Source of the DNA: Chamaecyparis obtusa
Taxonomy: Eukaryota > Streptophyta > Pinopsida > Cupressales > Cupressaceae
Reading direction: 5' to 3'
Length of the DNA: 64,000 nt
NCBI GenBank assembly: GCA_027943335.1
Contig: BSBK01002078.1
Location: 1,223,501 to 1,287,500, forward strand
Below the pieces are notes generated by a model that saw only the letters and a program-made list of their open reading frames with translations, was not told the DNA's origin and ran no database searches. Within the stretch, counting starts at the first letter, position 1, and every line of letters starts with the position of its first letter. Shown one piece after another: positions 12,013 through 22,198 of the stretch. Made by a program: the position numbers and the translations under genes.

Positions 12013-12569
12013 CTTGTCTTTGATAGACAAGTTTAAGGTGGAAGCCTTCCTCACTTGATAATAGTGAACCAAAGTGTCAAGATAGACTACTTAATTGTGT
12101 GTCCCGACTGTGTGGAGATCTTGACTCTTGTTATTACTGGATGTGTAATAACGAAACCATATCATGATAGACTACTTAATTGTGTGTCCCGACTGTGCGG
12201 AGATCATGATATTCAAGTCTATTTTCATGATGAGACTACATTAAATTGTGTGTCCCGAAGTGTCGGAAGTCATGGTAGACTTTATGGGCCCATTCATTTT
12301 GTGTTATGAAAGGTGACGATCTTTCACGTGTGTTGGGTTACTATTTCAAGGTGACGATCTTGAAAATAGTTAACCAGGCTTCAAGATTGACTCCCGAAAG
12401 GGACTGTCCCGGATGTGCTGGATATCTTGTTGCTATGTTATTACTTGGTGTGTAATAACTTGTCAAGATCGACTCCCGAAAGGGTCTGTCCCCGATGTGT
12501 CGGATATCTTGAGGCCTATCATGATCGACTCCCAAAAGGGTCTATCCTGGATGTGCTGGATATCATGAT
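12013..12569 (+). repeat. Array of about ten hairpins
   Basis: Successive inverted repeats: CTTGTCT/AGACAAG (12013/12025); GTCAAGAT/ATCTTGAC (12076/12118); GTTATTAC/GTAATAAC (12130/12145); ATCATGAT/ATCATGAT (12161/12203); TGAAAG/CTTTCA (12307/12321); CTATTT-CAAG/CTTGAAAATAG (12341/12359); CAAGAT/ATCTTG (12382/12424); GTTATTAC/GTAATAAC (12437/12452); TCAAGAT/ATCTTGA (12463/12505); ATCATGAT/ATCATGAT (12518/12562). The loops of the longer hairpins are related to each other (a GTCCCGACTGTG type and a GACTCCCGAAAGGG type) while the stems differ. This suggests repeated units in which pairing was kept. Confidence 0.85.
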
Positions 12570-12601
12570 ATGAAAAGATTCTACAAATTCTATTGAACTC
12601 T

Positions 12602-12615
12602 CTCTCAAGAGGGAG
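12602..12615 (+). other. Polypurine tract of Copia-type element
   Basis: TCAAGAGGGAG directly precedes the 3' LTR start at 12616. Confidence 0.8.
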
Positions 12616-12750
12616 TGTTAAAGTATTGTTCGTTCGTGTTTAATAAACGACGAGAAATCATGATATGCATATAAATATAGATATATTTATATATATATAT
12701 ACTATATAATATAATTGAAAAGTAAGTATATATTAATATGCATGTGTATA

Positions 12751-12805
<55 letters not shown>

Positions 12806-13028
12806 CAAAGATTGAATAAACTATTGGTTAAGATATGTTAACTAATAGTTATGTAATGAAGTGACATGACCATAAGTATATACGGTCATGTCTATTCATT
12901 ACATGACTATGCAATATATACATATACCCTATTGTTATTGTAGAATCAATCAATAACGAAGGCAATTGTATTCTACAATATTACACTAGTATATATTATC
13001 TCTATAGGACGATCCAGTTTTCGTAACA
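12616..13028 (+). repeat. 3' LTR of Copia-type element
   Basis: 413 bp, nearly identical to the 5' LTR outside the (TA)n runs. Here the first run is short and the second (about 12752-12800) is long, the reverse of the 5' LTR. TTTAT follows at 13029-13033. Confidence 0.9.
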
Positions 13029-13033
13029 TTTAT

Positions 13034-13675
13034 TAGCACTAACCAAAAGGTCTCCTTGTACGTGCATTTCTTCTCCTCGTCCATCCTGCACACATAATGA
13101 AAAAGATCTAGACTCTTCATTTTCAGCTTGGTGCAAACTTTCTCTTTGTTGCTGATTGTGATCCCAAGTCACTGATGATTCTGCTACTACTGGTGTAAAA
13201 TCTTGTTCCCGAAGAACCAAGAAATTGAAAGACATCGGTTCTTTATTTTCTGATTTTTCCTTTGGTATCTTTGGTGAAATCAAAATCTCTTGTTTAAGGC
13301 TTTTGAGAGGATAATATCTTTGATGCACACATTTTAGCAGTAGGGCGGAACTATGATCTTTAGAGGGATTTAATCTATTCCTTTGAGCTTCACAAATGCT
13401 CCCTTTAAAGGCATTCCAAAGATATTGCAACATTTGATCATTTTCAACATTTAACTCTTCAGCAGTAGGTCTTTTTTGAATTGTTTTCTAGGTTGGACCT
13501 CTTGCACACTGAAGACTGAAAAATTGTGAGAACAAAAAGATTTTGATAGCTGGAACCTCATTATCATCAATTCTCAATTCTTGTTTAAGCTGTAATATTC
13601 TCTTGTTGTGAGCTTGCAATAGATTTGTCTCTTCAAATTCTTTCAACTTCTAAAACCTTGCACAAAGACTGCTCC
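13034..13675 (-). pseudogene. Broken host gene, middle fragment
   Basis: On the minus strand the frame runs from 13675 to 13034. It has a Leu/Gln/Glu-rich coiled-coil stretch (13560-13660; contains ETNLLQAHNKRILQLKQEL), one in-frame TAG near 13486, an earlier TAG near 13650, and then 143 open codons from 13433. A run of six A near 13465 may hide a small indel. At 13676 the frame meets the solo LTR. Removing that LTR and one ATAAC copy continues it in frame at 15868. I do not recognise the family. The residues are soluble-protein-like, without a signal peptide or membrane segment. Confidence 0.55.
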
Positions 13676-13680
13676 ATAAC

Positions 13681-15868
13681 TGCAATGTCCCCGTTTTTCA
13701 GTCTTTTGGGATTAGCTTAGTTTGACGACCCTCGTAAGCTAATCAGGTGATCAGAGGGGGTCAGTCGGCAGAGCCAGTGGTTGGATTCCATTCTGGAGGT
13801 TCTGGTTGTCAGGTTTGCTCTTTGTTTGTGATAGATTGGATGACTTACTATTTATAGTAAGTGGTATTTTGACCATAGTTTGGTTTAGCAAGGTGCCTGC
13901 ACAGTGTCATCAGGTGTTGCAAGATTGTTTATCAGGGATCTCCAGTTTGAGAGAATTACTATTTATAGTAAGTCTATTTTTGGTAGATGGCTATTTTTGA
14001 CAGGGCAGTTTGAGCTCGGGGCTCTGTTGTTAGAAATTAGTTTGTTGTAGTTAGATAGATTCAGTGGCTTCATATTTTAATTGTCGTTATTAACTTAAGT
14101 TATTTTAATTTAATAACTTTACGACTTTATAACATTAATGTTATAAAGTGATGTTGTGATGAAGAAGCTACTTAAGTGAAAAATGTAAAGTTGAAGCTTT
14201 TTCAAAAAGCTATATATTCAACTCGAAAAAGCACTCTACATACCATTGATCATTTTGATAAAAAATTGTGTTGAGAGAGAATTCGATTTTTCTTGGATTG
14301 AGCTAGGGTTTGGTCTTCTTCAAGGAGAGAACGTTGAGCTTCTTCCTGTTTGCAAAGATTTTGATATTTGGTCTTCAAATTTGGAGAGAATATTAGGCAT
14401 TTATTTGCAGAGATTTATTGAAGGTAATTTCCTTTGAGATTATATGTTAATTGTGAAATCTGGAATTGAAGAAAGGGTTCGAAATTCATAGAAGATTTGT
14501 GTTTGGTCTTCACGTGTGGAGAGGACACTAATTTTGCTATTCAGAAATTGTTGAGTGTAGCTGCATATCGAATCCCTTGGTTAAAGACAATTTGTTGACT
14601 GAATTCTGGTTATTGCTGCACAGTGTCATCAAGTGTTGCAGGATCGTTTATCACGGATCTCCAGTTTGAGAGACTTACTATTTATAGTAAGTCTATTTTT
14701 GGCAGATAGCTATTTCTGGCAGGGCAGTTTGAGCTCTGGGCTCTGTTGTCAGAAATTAGTTTGTTGCAGACAGATAGATTCAGTTGCTTCATATTTTAAT
14801 TGTCGTTATTAAATTAAGTTATTTTAATTTAATAACTTTATGACTTTATAACTTTAATGTTATAAAGTGATGTTGTGATGAAGAAGCTACTTAGGTGAAA
14901 AATGTAAAGTTGAAGCTTTTTCGAAAAGCTATATATTCAACTTGAAAAAGCACTCTACATACGATTGATCATTTTGATAAAAAATTGTGTTGAGAGAGAA
15001 TTCGATTTTTCTTGGATTGAGTTAGGGTTTGGTCTTCTTCAAGAAGAGAACGTTGAGCTTCTTCCTGTTTGCAAAGATTTTGATATTTGGTTTTCAAATT
15101 TGGAGAGAATATTAGGCATTTATTTGCAGAGATTTATTGAAGGTAATTTCCTTTGAGATTATATGTTAATTGTGAAATTTGGAATTGAAGAAAGGGTTCG
15201 AAATTCATAGAAGATTTGTGTTTGGTCTTCACGTGTTGAGAGGACACTAATTTTGCTGTTCAGAAATTGATGAGTGTAGCTGCATATCGAATCCCTTGGT
15301 TAAAGACAGTTTGTTGACTGAATTCTGGTTATTGCTGGAAGCCATACGGAATACTTCCATTCAGGTCATACGGAACTCTGCCAGATCCGTACAGAAATCT
15401 CAGAGGTACGGTTGTGAGTGTGAATGGCTGGTAATGGTTGCGTTGTGTGTTTGGCAGCTCCTGTTTAGTGATTTTGAAGCTGCAATATCTTTCCATTAAG
15501 CTGTGTCCATTTATACAGCTATTGCGCATGGAGTTTGGGGAAGTTCGGGACTGTCTTTGATTGGCTGCGTTCTGACTTGTAGTGGCTGCTTTTTGATTGT
15601 GTCACATTCTGAAATTAAGGTGCCTTCAGTCACTTATAGTAATTGCAATGTTTAAAGTTTAAATATCATTTCAATTAATCACATTGTGAGGAACATTTTA
15701 GTCAAATTCAGTTGCTATTGTTCAATTCAAAACAAATTTAGAGTTATTCATTTACAAGTTTTAATTGAGAAATTTAGATTCATATTTATTCCTGAGAATA
15801 CACAAAACAAATTGCATTTGAATGAGAAAAGGTCAATTTGCCATCGAGAGCCAGTTGGGCTCATCACA
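13681..15868 (+). mobile_element. Solo LTR 1 (2.2 kb)
   Basis: Begins TGCAATGTCCCCG and ends TCATCACA, flanked by perfect ATAAC copies (13676-13680 and 15869-15873). No interior is present, so the element was lost by LTR-LTR recombination. It is related end to end to solo LTR 2 (32014-33562). It carries the 20-bp ACTTACTA palindrome at 13845, 13954 (one arm altered) and 14673, a 26-bp perfect palindrome at 14124-14149, and TATA-like CTATATATTC near 14210. A 719-bp tandem duplication is inside it. The duplicated frame of about 63 codons (14246 and 14965) is LTR leader, not a gene. Confidence 0.9.
13897..15334 (+). repeat. 719-bp tandem duplication inside solo LTR
   Basis: Copy 1 is 13897-14615 and copy 2 is 14616-15334, differing by scattered substitutions. 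Each copy holds one ACTTACTA-type palindrome, the ACTTTATAAC/GTTATAAAGT palindrome, the TATA-like box and the following leader. The LTR therefore has two promoters in series. Confidence 0.85.
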
Positions 15869-15873
15869 ATAAC

Positions 15874-15990
15874 AGTGCAGATGCATGGTCATCTTCTATG
15901 CCTTTCTTCATTTTTACAGCCTTTGAAATACTTTCTTTGCAGTGATCCCAAAAGTCATGCAGTACCTTATCATCAATTTCAAGAATTTAT
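15874..15990 (-). pseudogene. Broken host gene, short fragment
   Basis: The minus-strand frame from about 15983 contains KVLHDFWDHCKE and then a Lys-rich stretch and a DDHASALL segment. It continues in frame across the solo LTR into the coiled coil at 13675. That continuity, together with the ATAAC duplication, is the main evidence that these pieces are one coding region. Upstream (higher coordinates) a TAA is met near 15985. Confidence 0.45.
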
Positions 15991-17034
15991 GGGATAGTAG
16001 GATTTGGTCTTTCCCCCTTTCTTGCAACCTTTTGATTTCGCATGATGATTTAATAGAGTCACCAATCCTACATACACAGAGATATGTAATAAAATTGAGG
16101 AAAGGAAGCACTGATCTTTCGTTTCCGGATCCCCAGTGGAGTCACCAAACTTTTTGCTAGTGAACAGATTTGTCCTTCAAAAACAAATACACAAACTGAC
16201 TCCAAATGCCCGGAAAGAACAAAGAGCACTAACAGTTGGATCAGTTATCATTGGATTGATAACTTTCCTCTGAATTGAGAGGTACAACTCCCTCTTAAAA
16301 GATGTGCAATGAATGAAAATACTGATATGCTTTTCACTAGAAAGCAATAAAGGCATCAACATCTACCCATAACCATGAGATACATTGAAAAACTAAGATT
16401 CAGACTTAAATAAATGCAGGAAAAGAGATACATAGATTAGTCTTTCCCACACTCATGAATGAGAAACCATAAAGAAGGAACAACAAACTTTATAATAAAA
16501 TGGCTCTCCAAACTCACAGATTTGAAAATACAATTTCTCTGCTTGCTATAATGGAGTGTGTATTAAGAAGATTACAAAAGCATTCAGAATCTATAATCTA
16601 AAGAATGTACAAATTTACACAGAAGTAAAATATGCATTTGTTTATTTTCCAATACAATCTGGAATACATAGACCCAAATCCCCTACAACAAACAAAATAA
16701 CAACTCATGTAACCTGTTCCCCCTGTTACAATATTTTTCTTTTTCCTGTCGCTCACAGACTTCCCGGAAAAAGAATCCTTATTTTCTCAAAAGCATTCCT
16801 TTTAATAGACCTTTCGGGAAATTCTTTTCCTCCCTGCAACTTTTCAATTTATGCTCTAATAAATGATTATTGAAAAATTTCACATTCCCATTTTACACTC
16901 ATCAGTGGAAAATGAGGAATTTTACAAGTAGGTTATAAAATTACTTATTACTGGCCAATGATATATCTTTCCACTTATTCTCATTATCCTCTCCTTTGTG
17001 ACCGATTCTTTAAAGTTGAAAGGTGAAATAATTT
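15991..17034. other. Unassigned, repeat-related stretch
   Basis: No supported gene. The part at about 16190-16360 resembles 59,760-59,950: both have ACTGACTCCAA, CCTCTGAATT, GGTACAACTCCCT and a TATGCTTTT...AAGCAA block in the same order. A second retroelement end may therefore be buried here. A GGATCCCCAGTGGAGTCACC motif at 16127-16146 resembles a short sequence common near plant LTR-element ends. A minus-strand 20-codon stretch near 16940 could be a further exon of the broken gene. Confidence 0.4.
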
Positions 17035-17418
17035 CTTTTAGATGATTTCACATTTCACCTTAAACAAGTAACCGCAAGGGATTATCAATTTCAAAATAGT
17101 CACAATTAAATGATTTAAAGTGGTGCCTACCATTGATTCACCATATTTGTATTCAGAGGATACCCCCCTTTGTTTTGAAAGATCCTCCGTGTCTTTAGGA
17201 AAATTGATTTCAACTAAGACTTAAGCATACACACCAAGTGTTTCAGTGTATCTAGAGTTCCATCCTTTGACCGTAAATCTGATAAATTTTTTCTTGGTAT
17301 AATTATCCTTTCCATGCCAATAAAATGTCCGAGTTTCTTCAATAAAGAGAATGTCTACTCTGTGTGCTGGCTCTTTCCATCGACAGTGGAAACTGTCTCA
17401 CAAACTAGGAGATGTTGC
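17035..17418 (-). pseudogene. Broken host gene, conserved-looking exon
   Basis: The minus-strand frame from 17418 to 17035 is open except for TGA near 17400 and TAA near 17222. It reads as a well-structured globular domain with charged and aromatic residues, including FHCRWKEPAHRVDILF, TFYWHGKDNYT and FTVKGWNSRYTETLG. I could not assign a family. It is cut at 17419-17423 (TAGTA) by the large element and resumes in frame at 31715. Its W, H and K content is unlike the surrounding retroelement frames, which supports a cellular gene. Confidence 0.55.
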
Positions 17419-17423
17419 TAGTA
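17419..17423. other. Target-site duplication TAGTA (left)
   Basis: TAGTA precedes the element start at 17424 and is repeated exactly at 31710-31714. Confidence 0.9.
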
Positions 17424-18188
17424 TGTAATATCCCCAACTAGGATATTGTTTCAAAAGGGATTTTGGTTGTCAATTTTGAATGTTTGACATTTTGTCAAAC
17501 ACTTTGCAGGAAAGCTATGATACCACTGTAATATCCCACACTTAGGATATTACCTCAATTCTGATTTTGGTCGTCAATTTTGAATGTTTGACAATTTGTC
17601 AAACACCTTATATGAAGCGTACAGGTTTTGATTTCTAAATGTAAGTGTGTTTGCTTTGTTTGTATTTGAATAATTTTGCAATTACAACACATATAACAAT
17701 GCATGAAATAAACTATTTTTTCTGAAATCCAAACAGAAGTATTCCAATTTATGTAATATGAAATCAGATTGCATACAACAACTATTGGAATTTGAGAAAT
17801 AAAATTAGTCAACAATTATTAAAACCTGGAATGATTGAAATTTATAATTGTTGTAATCCTCTTGTAGATACTGCAACTTCCCTAAAAACGAAGAATCTTT
17901 AACATTGAAGTTGGTATTGATTCCCTAGCACCCTCAAATGTAAAATGAGCGTTTACCCAATCATACACGAGTTCTCCCAATGATATTGCAACCCCTGAAA
18001 ATGACTAACACTGCCTTGAATGTTCCAATGCAGGCCCTTGGAAATGGATCGCATCTAATACAATATGAAGCCAAGTCTTTAATGGTGTTTACAAGAGGGT
18101 CCTCTAATCACCAGTATTAGCACGTAAGGACTTGGTGATAGGTTAAATCCATCCATTATCATGGTCATGCTAAAAAGGGGACATTACA
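17424..18188 (-). repeat. 3' LTR of large element (shortened)
   Basis: Matches the other LTR at both ends but lacks about 880 bp of it (the equivalent of roughly 30755-31615, including both ACTTACTA-type motifs). The first 103 bp repeat the LTR end and a primer-site copy (GCTATGATACCA at 17514-17525). Confidence 0.85.
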
Positions 18189-18202
18189 GTCCTCCCTCCA
18201 GA
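18189..18202 (-). other. Polypurine tract of large element
   Basis: On the minus strand CTGGAGGGAGGAC abuts the LTR start at 18188, the same layout as in Gypsy-A, -B and -C. Confidence 0.7.
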
Positions 18203-18372
18203 AGATTGCTTGTCCTCAAGCAATCACAGGTATCAAAGAAACACAATGATCCACCCAGGATCCCAAGGATAAATATGTATAACGTCCCTAACGTCACCTG
18301 CAAACTCACGTAATGATAACACTATCCACAAAGCTATCCTGAACATACTGTCACCATACCAGCAGTGGTGAC

Positions 18373-18949
18373 TCACCCAATCCGCAGTGCCAATTTATGT
18401 CCACCTAGATCCCAGTAGAGACGAAACTCACATCCATCCTTAACATGGCAAAATGGATATCCGATATCATCTGCTAGATCAAAACTCCCTACACACTCTA
18501 CCAATCTGCCATGAGTATGACGTCTATCTGTGCAACAGGAACTAGTACACCCAAAAGAATCTCTACTATAACCAAGATATCCATCCTCTGCAAAACCGTC
18601 ATGGATATGCTGACTCTGCAAGTAGCCTCCTACTAACTTGCAACAACTAACCCTATCAATCGAAGAGAGTGTAAGCCCATCCCATATAGGATGGTATGAA
18701 CCTGGAGCCAACCCACACCTACGCAAAACCAAGTCCTGTACTTGTGGGTCAAAAGAGAAATGATGAGCACTCCTCATTGTGTAGTTCTGATAAAATGCTA
18801 TAATCTCCGTAAGGGGCTCATCGTCATCAAACCGAGAACCAAGAGATGGCTCCCATCGCTGTCTCCGAACAACTAGTTGAGCAGGATCTCGGGTAACCCT
18901 CTCAGCAAAGGCAACTGCAAAATCCCTATGGGGAAGCATTGTGGTCAAA
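18373..18949 (-). pseudogene. Large-element ORF, C-terminal part
   Basis: 192 open codons to a stop at 18373. The sequence is Asp/Gly/Cys/Leu/Arg mixed and appears folded (for example RRCGLAPGSYHPIWDGL and DDIGYPFCHVKDGCEFRLYWDLGG). It is cut upstream by Gypsy-A at GTCTC. Removing Gypsy-A and one GTCTC copy continues the same frame at 26391 and above. No family recognised. It has seven to eight Cys and several His residues but no standard zinc-finger spacing that I can see. Confidence 0.65.
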
Positions 18950-18954
18950 GTCTC

Positions 18955-20183
18955 TGTAATGGGCAACCCTTAATGCCAAAAAGGAAAACTAAACAACTGC
19001 TGGTAGGAATTTTGTCAAACAGTTTGCATGCAACTTCTTATTTCTCTGTTTAATAATTTACCGCTTATAACTTCGAAAATGAAGCGTTTGTTTGTTTGTT
19101 TGAGTTTTTGCATGGAATTGAAATCATACAACATAACAATAAAGAAACTACAATAATATGCAAACTGGATATTGAACTGCTGCTGATAAGATGTTATTTT
19201 CAGAATTTAATAAAATCAAATCCATGGCAGATTATCAACTCACTAATTACTCCAATATCATTGGCATAATACTCCAGCCCATGCTTTCGAACTTGCTTCT
19301 ACAGTGACGTGAATAGTACAGCATGAATAGTGCCACGTGAATAGTACCGCGTGAATAGTGTCGTGTGAATAGTGCCGCATGAACAATGCTGCTACAGTAC
19401 TTTTTCTTTCAAACAGTCCACTACATTCATAAAATCATTCCGTCAAAGCGGCATAAGCGTCAGACAAGTAGTGAACAAGATATGAGCAAAATATCAAATC
19501 TGCCTGTAGCTGGAAATGCAACCAAACTGCTTGATAATGAAGTTGATAGCAATGGATTCCAAAGGCCAAACCCCAAGGGAATGACGTCTAGAATGTCACA
19601 AGAGAGGATAGACGTCCTCTAATGCTAAGAACGGATTTGCAACTCACACACAAATTTCTTCTCATATTCAACATATCTAATGAAGCCACAAACGCTTCCT
19701 TTTATTCTATTTCCAAGGGTCGACTCAACTCTCATGGGCCATGTGGGATAAAAGATGTGCAATATAAAACATATATTAAAATATCCACTTATGTCTCCTT
19801 TGGGTACACATCCCCATAAAATAAATATTAAAGTAACACTTTAATATTTTACAATTAAATTAAATGTTACATTAATAAAACTTCAGGCATTAAAATGTAT
19901 TAGCAATCGGACTCCGAATAATGCGAGTGATAGCTCGTCGGAAAGCTCTCACGGAGGAGTATCAAATCCAATCACCAAAACTGGCCTCCACTGTGTCCTG
20001 TTGACTTACTAAAAATAGTAAGTATGCTTGAAACTGAGTAAATCAACTTTTTCTGGCCCAAACTGGAAATGATCAGGCCAAAACACTCCAGGATCCCCTT
20101 AAACCCTTCGTTAGCCCTCAGGACCATGTAGAACAAGGCGAACGCACACACACTTGGTCAACTGCTAAAGTGCGGACATTACA
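18955..20183 (-). repeat. 3' LTR of Gypsy-A
   Basis: 1,229 bp. Contains a GTGAATAGT minisatellite (about 19310-19390), the AATATTAAAG/CTTTAATATT palindrome (19824-19848) and the ACTTACTA palindrome (20004-20023). Short frames here (19386-19622, 19622-19819) recur in every LTR copy of this family and are not genes. Confidence 0.9.
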
Positions 20184-20202
20184 GTCTGCCCCCCTTGAAA
20201 TT
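20184..20202 (-). other. Polypurine tract of Gypsy-A
   Basis: The minus-strand sequence AATTTCAAGGGGGGCAGAC ends at the LTR start. It directly follows the chromodomain stop codon. Confidence 0.85.
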
Positions 20203-20673
20203 ACTTGTCCTCAAGCAATCTCAGTCCAGCCTGCTGAATAACCTGCTCACTCTCCCATGTAGAATCCTCCTTCGGCAGGTCTCTCCATCTCACCAAATAC
20301 TCCTTCAGTATCCTGTTTCTAAGCTTCCTCTCTCTGGTGTCCAGAATAGCCTCGGGTACTAATACAAGCTTCCCCTCGTCATCCATAGGGGTAAATCTGC
20401 AGAAGGCACTACACTCTGACCAATGGCTTTCTTAAGCCTAGACACATGAAACATATTGTGCACCCGACTATCGTCTGGAAGCTCAAGCTCATAGGCGACT
20501 TCGCCCACTCTACGAATCACCCTGTAGGGACCATAAAATCTAGGCTTCCACTTTTCAGCTTCGCTCTTCTTTAGCGATGACTATCTATATGGTTGTAGCC
20601 TTGAGTAAACCATATCCCCTACCTCGAAACTGCGCTCTATTCAGTGCTGATCAACGTACAATTTCTGTTGATT
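20201..20673 (-). pseudogene. Gypsy-A integrase C-terminus and chromodomain
   Basis: The chromodomain is recognisable at about 20230-20345 (EYLVRWRDLPKEDSTWE), with the aromatic residues expected of the fold. This module directs integration toward histone-marked chromatin in chromoviruses. It is preceded by the integrase GPY/F-type region (PRFYGPYRVIRRVGEVAYEL), which lies in another frame and carries stops. The stop TAA comes just before the polypurine tract, whereas Gypsy-B reads through at this point. Confidence 0.8.
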
Positions 20674-22011
20674 CTAGGCCTGTTGTATATTCTCCTTGAG
20701 CACTCTCAGGATGTCTTGACTATCCTGCAATAAGTCTTTGGCTTTGGGCACTCTGCTGTCCCCCAAAACTAAATCCATGAAGCTAGGTGCTTCATAAACA
20801 TAGAGTACCATGAAAGGAGTTATCCTAATGGACATATGATAAGTGGTGTTATAACAATACTCTCCCATATGCAACCATCTGACCCAAGCCTTTTGTTGTG
20901 CAGTTACATAGTTCCTCAAATATCCCTCCACCCATTTATTCACAATCTCTATTTGCCCATTTGTCTGCGGATGATAACTAGTGCTAGGTGTAAGATCTGT
21001 ACCACACAACCTAAACAACTCCTGCCAAAAAACACTCATAAACATAGTATCCCTGTCACTGACAATGAATCTGGAGAGCCCATGTAACCTGAATATCTCT
21101 CTAAAGAAAAGATCTGCCACTTGTGCTGCTGTGTATGTGGATGGAATAGCAAAGAAGTGAGCGAACTTCGTCAAACGGTCCACCACCACATAGATGCAAT
21201 CCCTTCCCTGCACTCGTGGTAAACCAGTGATGAAGTCCATCGAAATACTTTCCCATTTCCTATCAGGAATGGGCAAGGGCTGTAATAAACTTGCAGGAAA
21301 TGAGTGCTCTCCCTTATTCTGTTGACAAACTGCACACTCCCTAACATACCTCTGAACATCATCCTTGAGCCCTCTCCATGAGAACCGCTCTGAGATCTGC
21401 CTGTAGGTCTTGAAGACCCCCGGATGCCCAGCTGTGGGTTCATCATGAAATGCCTTCACTGTTGCCTCTCTCAAATGTGATGACGTAATCAAATAAACCC
21501 TTCCCTGAACTCTGATCAATCCGTCTATCACCTCATAGCGATCATCCTGTATAGTCCCTGAAATCAATCCAGAAGCCCACGCATCTGCGACATACTCTAC
21601 TATTATCCAATCTCTCCAATCTCCTGAAATCTCTGCCAGAGCACATAAGTGAGGTCTCCGAGATAAGGCATCAGCCACCACGTTTTTCTTACCTTTGACA
21701 AACTCTATGTCAAAGTCATAAGCCTGCAATTTAGTAACCCATTTTTGTTGCTGGTCATTAAGATCACGCTGGCTCATAAAGTATTTAATACTGTTGTGAT
21801 CAGTCTTGATCACAAAACGCCCAACTACCAAATATGATCGGAATGTGGCCAATGCATGCATTATGGCCAACATCTCCCGGTCATAGACAGAATAACTCCT
21901 TTCAACTCCTCGGAGCTTCTTACTCTCAAATGCAATGGGATGCTTCTCCTGGATCAATATTGCTCCAATCCCATCACCCGATGCATCACAATGAAGCTCA
22001 AAAGGCTTCAT
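20674..22011 (-). pseudogene. Gypsy-A RNase H and integrase core
   Basis: 445 open codons. RNase H occupies the first 130 residues: FELHCDASGDGIGAIL holds the first Asp, DREMLAIMHAL the Glu, and IKTDHNSIKYF the second Asp. Integrase follows with an H2C2 zinc region (HPGVFKTYRQI...CAVCQQNKG) and the catalytic D, D, E in SMDFITG, VSDRDTMF and QIEIVNKWVEG. All three acidic residues are present, so this part is intact as far as motifs show. Upstream it is separated from RT by stops between 22012 and 22198. Confidence 0.9.
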
Positions 22012-22198
22012 GAAATCCGGTAGAGCTAGAACTGGACATGAAGACAGTACCTGCTTGAAATGCTCGAAACCCCTCTAGTGCTGCCCCTATCCACATGAAG
22101 GCCTGTTTTTTGGTGAGATTTGTCAAAGGTGTTGCCGTCTTTGAAAAACCCTTAACAAACCTTCTGTAAAATCCGCAAAGACTAAAGAACCCCTTAAG

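Larger units (their letters stand above)
8644..13028 (+). mobile_element. Non-autonomous Copia-type LTR element
   Basis: A complete 4,385-bp element with paired LTRs (8644-9040 and 12616-13028), TGTTA...TAACA ends, a perfect 5-bp TTTAT duplication, a tRNA-Met primer site and a polypurine tract. The 3.6-kb interior has no gag, protease, integrase or RT frame. The longest frames are under 85 codons (9645-9878 and 11006-11227) and look accidental. It was presumably mobilised in trans. Its interior instead holds repeated AGAGGGAGT motifs and a dense hairpin array. It interrupts an open frame of a minus-strand gene. Confidence 0.9.

Noticed and set aside
14246..14437. Two near-identical 63-codon frames (with 14965-15156)
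   Set aside because: Both are the leader part of a tandemly duplicated LTR. No homologue or start context supports a gene.
19386..19622. 78-codon frame repeated at 25592, 41947 and 55574
   Set aside because: It is LTR sequence present in each copy of one LTR family. It lies opposite to the element's coding strand, and its conservation is explained by LTR identity.
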